Below are positions 59,325 to 64,000 of a stretch of DNA of 64,000 bases, piece after piece. The translations under genes were made by a program, and so were the position numbers. The stretch spans positions 18,789 through 82,788 of the forward strand of contig JAVVDU010000007.1 in assembly GCA_032251515.1 (NCBI GenBank), given 5' to 3'. Position 1 is the first letter of the stretch, and every line of letters begins with the position of its first letter. This stretch comes from Carthagonibacter sp032251515. GTDB lineage: Bacteria > Gemmatimonadota > Gemmatimonadetes > Palauibacterales > Palauibacteraceae. The notes under the pieces are model-generated. The model worked only from the letters and a program-made list of their open reading frames with translations, did not search any database and was not told where the DNA came from.

Positions 59325-61600
59325 CCTCCCGGTCCCCGAAGTCCCGTCCCCCCCGTGCCGCCGAGCCGGCGCCACCCACCCCGCCGGCCGACGAGCTCGA
59401 ACGCCTCCTGCGGGGCGAGCACTGGAACCCACACGCCCTGCTCGGCGCCCACCCGGCCCGCGCCGACGGGACCGACGGCGTGGTGGTGCGCGCCCTGCAC
59501 CCCGGGGCGAAGGGCGCGACCTGCCTGCTCGAGGGCGGCCAGGAAGTGGCGATGCGGCCGCACGGCGCCGGCGCCTCCTCCTCATCTTCCGGCGACGCCT
59601 CCGCCGGCCTGTTCGCCGCCTTCCTGCCCGGGGCCGGGTTGCCGCTCCGCTACCGCCTCCGTTTCGCGTTCCCCGACGGGGCGACGTACGAGCGCGAAGA
59701 CCCGTACCGCTTCCTGCCCACGCTCGGCGACGTCGACCTGCACCTGTTCAACGAGGGCACGCACCGGCGCCTGTGGGAGGTCCTCGGCGCGCGGCCGCGC
59801 GAGATGGACGGCGTCGCCGGCGTCGCGTTCTCCGTGTGGGCGCCGAACGCACGGCGCGTCAGCGTCGTGGGCGACTTCTGCGATTGGGACGGGCGCCGGC
59901 TCCCGATGCGCCAGATGGGCTCGTCGGGCGTGTGGGAGCTGTTCGTGCCCGGCGTCGGGAAGGGCGACCACTACAAGTACGAGATTCTGACACCGGACGG
60001 GTCGCTGCGCCTCAAGACCGACCCCTTCGCCCTCTGGATGGACGTCCCGCCGGGCACCGCGTCCCGCGTGCACGCCCCCGGGCACGAGTGGGGCGACGCG
60101 GAGTGGATGGAGGCGCGTCCCGGGCGCGACCTGCACCGCGAGCCGATGGCGATCTACGAGGTCCACCTCGGCTCGTGGGCCCGCGTGCCCGAGGAGGGCG
60201 ACCGGCCGCTGACCTACCGGGAGATCGCGCCCCGGCTCGTCGAGCACGTGAAGCGGCTGGGGTTCGACTGGATCGAGCTGCTGCCCGTCGCCGAGCATCC
60301 GTTCAGCGGCTCGTGGGGCTACCAGGTGTCCGGCTACTACGCCCCGACCTCCCGCCACGGGACGCCCGACGACTTCCGCTTCTTCGTGGACCACTGCCAC
60401 CGGAACGGCGTGGGCGTGATCGTGGACTGGGTCCCCGCCCACTTCCCGCGCGACGACTTCGCCCTGCGGCGCTTCGACGGCACCGCGCTGTACGAGCACG
60501 AGGACCCGCGCCTCGGCGAGCACCCCGACTGGGGCACCCTGATCTTCAACTACGGGCGCGCCGAGGTGCGGAACTTCCTCATCGCGAACGCCCTGTACTG
60601 GCTCCGCGAGTTGCACGTCGACGGCCTGCGCGTCGACGCCGTCGCCTCGATGCTCTACCTCGATTACAGCCGGCGCGTCGGCGAGTGGGTGCCGAACGCG
60701 TACGGCGGCCGCGAGAACCTGGACGCCGTGCAGTTCCTGCGCGACCTGAACGAGACGATCGCCCGCGAGGCGCCCGGCGCCTTCACGGCGGCCGAGGAAT
60801 CCACCGCCTGGGGCGGCGTGTCACGCCCCGTCTCGGAGGGCGGGCTCGGGTTCGCGTTCAAGTGGAACATGGGCTGGATGCACGACACGCTGGAGTATTT
60901 CTCGCGCGATCCCGTGCACCGGCGCTGGCACCACGACGAACTCACCTTCGCGATGATCTACGAGTACTCCGAGCGCTTCATCATGCCGCTGTCGCACGAT
61001 GAGGTCGTGCACGGCAAGCGCTCCCTGCTGGGGAAGATGCCCGGCGACGAGTGGCAGCGGTTCGCGAATCTGCGCCTCCTGCTGGCCTACCAGTTCACCC
61101 GCCCCGGTAAACCCCTCCTGTTCATGGGCAGCGAGCTCGCCCCGTACGAGGAGTGGGACCACGACCGCAGCCTGCCCTGGCACCTGCCCGACGTGGACCC
61201 GCAGCGGGCCGCCCACCTGCGGTTCGTGGAGGCGCTCGGCGCGGCTTACAGATCCCTGCCGCCCCTGTGGCGACGCGACCACGAGCCCGGGGGATACGCC
61301 TGGATCGAGCCCGGCGACCGGGACAACGGCGTCCTCTCCTACCTGCGGTTCGACGGCGAGCACCGCGTCGCCGTGGTCCTGAACCTCACCCCCGCACCGC
61401 GCGACCGGTACCGGATCGGCGTGCCGGGCGACGGACGGTGGACCGAGCGGCTGAACACGGACGCGCCGGAGTTCGGCGGCAGCGGCTACGCCACGCGGCG
61501 CACGGTGGAGGCGGAGGAGGTGCCGTGGCACGGGCAGTCGTGGTCGGTGGAGCTGACGCTGCCGCCGCTGGGGGCGCTGGTGCTGGCGCCGGAGGGGTAG
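59321..61600 (+). CDS. glgB: 1,4-alpha-glucan branching enzyme GlgB
   Basis: A 759-residue GH13_9 branching enzyme: a first beta domain (about 25-125, HWNPHALLGAHPA), the CBM48 domain (AFSVWAPNARRVSVVGDFCD), the barrel with YEVHLGSWAR, DGLRVDAVASMLYLDY (nucleophile D439), FTAAEESTAWGG (acid/base E492) and MPLSHDEVVHGKRSLLGKMP, and a C-terminal beta domain. The D-E distance of 53 residues equals that of E. coli GlgB. It puts alpha-1,6 branches on the GlgE polymer. GTG 59321 overlaps the glgX stop. A Ser/Gly-rich insert lies near residue 90. Last gene of the operon; a 21-bp tandem repeat follows. Confidence 0.96.
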   Translation: MTSRSPKSRPPRAAEPAPPTPPADELERLLRGEHWNPHALLGAHPARADGTDGVVVRALHPGAKGATCLLEGGQEVAMRPHGAGASSSSSGDASAGLFAAFLPGAGLPLRYRLRFAFPDGATYEREDPYRFLPTLGDVDLHLFNEGTHRRLWEVLGARPREMDGVAGVAFSVWAPNARRVSVVGDFCDWDGRRLPMRQMGSSGVWELFVPGVGKGDHYKYEILTPDGSLRLKTDPFALWMDVPPGTASRVHAPGHEWGDAEWMEARPGRDLHREPMAIYEVHLGSWARVPEEGDRPLTYREIAPRLVEHVKRLGFDWIELLPVAEHPFSGSWGYQVSGYYAPTSRHGTPDDFRFFVDHCHRNGVGVIVDWVPAHFPRDDFALRRFDGTALYEHEDPRLGEHPDWGTLIFNYGRAEVRNFLIANALYWLRELHVDGLRVDAVASMLYLDYSRRVGEWVPNAYGGRENLDAVQFLRDLNETIAREAPGAFTAAEESTAWGGVSRPVSEGGLGFAFKWNMGWMHDTLEYFSRDPVHRRWHHDELTFAMIYEYSERFIMPLSHDEVVHGKRSLLGKMPGDEWQRFANLRLLLAYQFTRPGKPLLFMGSELAPYEEWDHDRSLPWHLPDVDPQRAAHLRFVEALGAAYRSLPPLWRRDHEPGGYAWIEPGDRDNGVLSYLRFDGEHRVAVVLNLTPAPRDRYRIGVPGDGRWTERLNTDAPEFGGSGYATRRTVEAEEVPWHGQSWSVELTLPPLGALVLAPEG

Positions 61601-61627
61601 GAAGCGGGGGGCGGTCAGGGTCAGGGA

Positions 61628-61669
61628 GGTGGAGGGCGTTCGCTTTGGGGTGGAGGGCGTTCGCTTTCG
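61628..61669. repeat. 21-bp tandem duplication after glgB
   Basis: GGTGGAGGGCGTTCGCTTT followed by GG/CG is present twice in direct succession (61628-61648 and 61649-61669), differing at one base, 28 nt after the glgB stop. It abuts the outer end of the left inverted repeat. Confidence 0.85.
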
Positions 61670-61816
61670 GGTGACCAGCCCACGCACGCTTGCTTCAATT
61701 GTGACCGGGCGACACCGGCCCGAACCCCGCATATGGCAGCGCCGGAGCCTCTATATGTACAGGTGTACGAGTACAGGGTGCCGGCGCCTGCCCGCCATCG
61801 CCGCCATCCTGCCGCC
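61668..61816. repeat. Left inverted repeat flanking the acyltransferase gene
   Basis: This 149-nt stretch matches, in inverted orientation, 63111-63256. The core 90 nt (61727-61816 against 63200-63111) align without gaps at 74 of 90 positions by eye, including the dyad GTACAGGTGTAC (61757-61768). Outside the core, CGGGCG(A/G)CACCGGCCCG and CGCACGCT are shared. It lies between the convergent glgB and acyltransferase stops. Confidence 0.8.
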
Positions 61817-61855
61817 TCCGCGCATTGTGCCCGAAGGCGGCGGACGGCTCCGGCG

Positions 61856-63028
61856 CTACAAGTACCGCAGCACCGTCCCCGCGTGCCTCGCCTTGACGCC
61901 GCGGTACCAGCGGCACACGGGATAGAGCACGACGAGTCCCACCGTCATGGCGACGGTGGAAACGGCCAGCCCCGCCTGCGCGTGCAGCCAGAGCAGGCGG
62001 GCCGTGACCTCGAAGAAGACGATGTGGAGGACGTAGAAGAAGAAGGCCGTCTGCCCGAAGACGAGCACGGGATTGTCGCGGTTCACGGACTCGCCCTGGC
62101 GGCGCTGGAGCAGGAACAGGCCGGCGAGGATCAGGCACATCAGACCCAGCTCGAGCGCCGTGAAGGCGACGCTCGGCGGGTACTTGCTGACGTGCAGCCA
62201 CTGGATCCACGAGTCGTCCAGCCGGTAGAGCCGCTGGTTTCCGAAGGTGTTGAACCCGCGGATCACGCCGAACACGCCGAGGGCTCCCAATCCCGTCCAA
62301 GCCAGCAACCGCGCACTGCGCGCCTCCGCGTCCGGCGCCTCCCGGCAGGCCAGCAGCCAGCGGCCGAAGACCCAGCCGAACATCATCATCGCGAGCCACG
62401 GGAACAGAGGGTAGGCGGACAGGACCTTGTCCGGAAACCCGAGGGCGGCCCAAGGGCCGAGCGCCTCGAGGCTCGTGTCGAACATCCCGGCACCGAAGGC
62501 GAGCGCGGCGAGCGCGGACGCGGGGTCGCCGGGCACCGCGAGACCGTCGGGCAGGAACCGCTCCGCGGCGAACAGGAGGGCTGCCCCGGCCGCCAGGAGC
62601 ACGGGACTCGGCAGGCGGCGCAGCGGGATCATCATGACCATCGCCAGTCCGATCGCGTACATCACCTGCAGCAGGATCGCGCCGGGGAACCAGAACAGGT
62701 TGATGATGAACAGGTCCACGGAGAGGATGATCAGCCCGCGGACCAGCATGTCGCGGTCGATCGTCCTCCCGCTGTCGCCGCGCGCCGCCTTCCTCTCGAT
62801 GCTGAGCGCGAGGGCCGTACCCGCGAGGAACAAGAAGGTCGGGGCGCAGAGATGGCTCAGCCAGCGGTGGAAGAACTGGACCGGCGGCAGGGGCATGCCC
62901 GCCGCGTACATCAGGGCCGAATCCGTGACCAGTCGCCCCGAGTTGAAGGCGCTGGACGCGTGGTCCGTCGCCATCAGGATCATCACGATACCCCGCATCC
63001 AGTCGATGGCGGGCAGACGGCGTCTCAT
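61856..63028 (-). CDS. Membrane acyltransferase, DUF1624/HGSNAT type
   Basis: A 390-residue membrane protein with about ten helices. It opens PAIDWMRGIVMILMATDHAS, the signature of the DUF1624/heparan-alpha-glucosaminide acetyltransferase-like family with its conserved Arg and His, and contains HLCAPTFLFLAGTALALS and FFFYVLHIVFFEV. These proteins are thought to move acyl groups from cytosolic CoA to an acceptor across the membrane. The substrate is unknown. ATG 63028 directly precedes the first helix. The gene is enclosed by inverted repeats (61668-61816, 63111-63256) and has its own promoter candidate inside the right repeat. Confidence 0.9.
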   Translation of the reverse strand: MRRRLPAIDWMRGIVMILMATDHASSAFNSGRLVTDSALMYAAGMPLPPVQFFHRWLSHLCAPTFLFLAGTALALSIERKAARGDSGRTIDRDMLVRGLIILSVDLFIINLFWFPGAILLQVMYAIGLAMVMMIPLRRLPSPVLLAAGAALLFAAERFLPDGLAVPGDPASALAALAFGAGMFDTSLEALGPWAALGFPDKVLSAYPLFPWLAMMMFGWVFGRWLLACREAPDAEARSARLLAWTGLGALGVFGVIRGFNTFGNQRLYRLDDSWIQWLHVSKYPPSVAFTALELGLMCLILAGLFLLQRRQGESVNRDNPVLVFGQTAFFFYVLHIVFFEVTARLLWLHAQAGLAVSTVAMTVGLVVLYPVCRWYRGVKARHAGTVLRYL

Positions 63029-63071
63029 CCGGTATCTCCGCGGGGGCGTGAACCTCGAGAGGTGCGCGCCA

Positions 63072-63100
63072 GGTAAATATGGCGCGGGCAGGCAAGTCAA
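63072..63100 (-). promoter_or_regulatory. Promoter candidate of the acyltransferase gene
   Basis: On the minus strand TTGACT (63095-63100) is followed by the AT-rich CATATTTACC; TATTTA is 15 nt and TTTACC 17 nt downstream. It lies between the right inverted repeat and the gene start, 45 nt before the ATG. Confidence 0.5.
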
Positions 63101-63110
63101 GCGGCGGGAT

Positions 63111-63256
63111 GGCTGCGGGATGGCGCAGATGGCAGGTATGCGCCGGCACTCTGTAATTGTACACCTGTACGAATAGAGACTCCCGCGCTGCCCTGTGCGG
63201 ATTACGGGCCGGTGCCGCCCGTCCGTTGAATCGAGCGTGCGCGGCGTGGTCGACCG
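63111..63256. repeat. Right inverted repeat flanking the acyltransferase gene
   Basis: Inverted partner of 61668-61816 (see there). It contains the dyad GTACACCTGTAC (63159-63170) and lies between the start of the acyltransferase gene and the stop of the aminopeptidase gene. Confidence 0.8.
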
Positions 63257-63263
63257 GGAGGGA

Positions 63264-64000
63264 TCACCCGCTCCCCACCCGCGCCTCCACCGCCTCCGGG
63301 TCCTTCGGCGCCGCCGTCGTGAGCACCTCGCGTCCCTCCTCCGTCACCAGGACGTCATCCTCGATCCGGATGCCGATCCCCTCGTCGGGGAGGTAGAGGC
63401 CGGGCTCGATGGTGATCACCATGCCGGGGGCGAGGGGGAAGCCGCGCGGCGCGGGATCGTGCACGTCGAGGCCGAGGTGGTGCGACAGGCCGTGCACGAA
63501 GAACGGGACGCAGGTGCCCTCGCCGCACAGGTCGCCCGACGCCGCGGCCATGCGCGCGCGGGCGATTCGGTTCAGGTCCTCGATCGTGACCCCGGGACGC
63601 ACGGCGGCGATCGCGGCGCGCTGGGTCTCGAGCACCAGCTCGTACAGGGCTCGCTGGCGGTCGGTGAACCGCCCCGACACGGGGAACGTGCGGGTCACGT
63701 CGCCGGCGTACCCGGCGTACTCGGCCCCCACGTCCACGAGGACGAGCTCGCCGGCTTCCATCGTCGAGTCGTTACGGCTGTAGTGGAGCTCCAGCGCGTT
63801 CGCGCCCGACGCGATGATGCTCGGAAAGCTCGTGCCCCCGGCGCCGCCCGCCGCGAAGGTCCGCTCCACGACCGCCTGCAACGAGTCCTCGCGCATTCCG
63901 GGCCGCACCGCCTCCATCGCCGCCGCGGCGCCGGCGGCGCTGAGCGCGGCGGCGCGGCGGAGCCGGCGGATCTCCTCGGCGTCCTTGGCGGGCCGGAGCG
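63264..64000 (-). CDS. Xaa-Pro aminopeptidase (M24B), 5' part outside the window
   Basis: The C-terminal 245 codons of a pita-bread-fold peptidase; the start is beyond 64000. All five metal ligands are visible: Asp in VLVDVGAEYAGYAGDVTRTF (two), His in GLSHHLGLDVHD, Glu in ITIEPGLYLP and Glu in IRIEDDVLVTEEG. The leading segment LRPAKDAEEIRRLRRAA is the usual linker before the catalytic domain. It removes an N-terminal residue next to proline, with two Mn2+ or Co2+. Methionine aminopeptidase is less likely because of the EDDVLVTEEG and HHLG sequence context. Confidence 0.9.
   Translation of the reverse strand, partial: LRPAKDAEEIRRLRRAAALSAAGAAAAMEAVRPGMREDSLQAVVERTFAAGGAGGTSFPSIIASGANALELHYSRNDSTMEAGELVLVDVGAEYAGYAGDVTRTFPVSGRFTDRQRALYELVLETQRAAIAAVRPGVTIEDLNRIARARMAAASGDLCGEGTCVPFFVHGLSHHLGLDVHDPAPRGFPLAPGMVITIEPGLYLPDEGIGIRIEDDVLVTEEGREVLTTAAPKDPEAVEARVGSG

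Noticed and set aside
61629..61925. A 98-codon ORF over the left inverted repeat, with a similar peptide readable in the right repeat
   Set aside because: The peptide similarity follows from nucleotide similarity of the repeats. Substitutions show no bias to synonymous positions that I can see, and neither frame has a ribosome-binding site.

Overview
The window is about 70% G+C, gene-dense chromosomal DNA. It carries a classic replication-origin neighbourhood: rpmH-rnpA-yidD-yidC-mnmE and parAB run leftward, dnaA-dnaN run rightward, and a perfect parS site lies between parA and mnmG. A 100-N scaffold gap flanked by a 55-nt duplication (16254-16463) marks it as a draft assembly, possibly a metagenome bin. 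The G+C content, lipoprotein-rich content, bacterial ceramide genes and GlgE operon suggest a Gram-negative of the Gemmatimonadota type. That placement is an inference, since no rRNA gene is present.

Region by region: (a) 1-2518, a leftward three-gene cluster (serine palmitoyltransferase, a GNAT-like acyltransferase and a truncated NAD-dependent epimerase) that matches the bacterial ceramide pathway. (b) 2742-9475, a small protein plus an M23 lipoprotein, a patatin, a B-type aconitase lacking its HEAT domain, and YgfZ. (c) 9642-13166, a 2-oxoacid dehydrogenase operon (E1 alpha, E1 beta, E2). (d) 13260-18929, an M14 peptidase coupled to a HAD phosphatase, a DUF1015 protein and a VapBC-like toxin-antitoxin pair. 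(e) 19033-33876, the origin region: a Ca2+/Na+ antiporter, the parA-parB-M23-bactofilin string, parS, mnmG, acylphosphatase, an Fpg-like protein, and mnmE-yidC-yidD-rnpA-rpmH back to back with dnaA-dnaN. (f) 33837-38916, a leftward operon of TlpA-like thioredoxin, DsbD-alpha-like protein, ATP-grasp enzyme, Tat amidase and a small ORF. (g) 39230-51576, a TPR lipoprotein, rhomboid, GH15 enzyme, DinB, Smr, two APC transporters, OsmC, a cold-shock protein, a metallophosphoesterase, DUF427 and an HsmA-like protein. (h) 51791-61600, a 10-kb overlapping operon glgE / treS-pep2 fusion / glgX / glgB that can turn trehalose into branched alpha-glucan. (i) 61668-63256, a membrane acyltransferase gene enclosed by roughly 148-nt inverted repeats, followed by an Xaa-Pro aminopeptidase cut by the window edge.

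The genes are tightly packed. Many neighbours overlap by exactly 4 nt (GTGA, ATGA, TTGA, even CTGA), which implies translational coupling. At least two genes appear to need CTG start codons. Recognisable promoters have a -35/-10 spacing of 17 nt (for example TTGACA-17-TAATCT before rpmH and TTGACA-17-TAGGAT before dnaA).

The most interesting items are the ceramide cluster at the edge, the inverted-repeat-bounded acyltransferase, the parABS/M23/bactofilin linkage, the complete GlgE operon with its fused TreS-maltokinase, the 20-22 bp tandem duplications at gene ends (one creates a leader ORF), and an Fpg-like protein lacking its catalytic residues. I did not recognise any tRNA, rRNA, CRISPR array, transposase or prophage gene.
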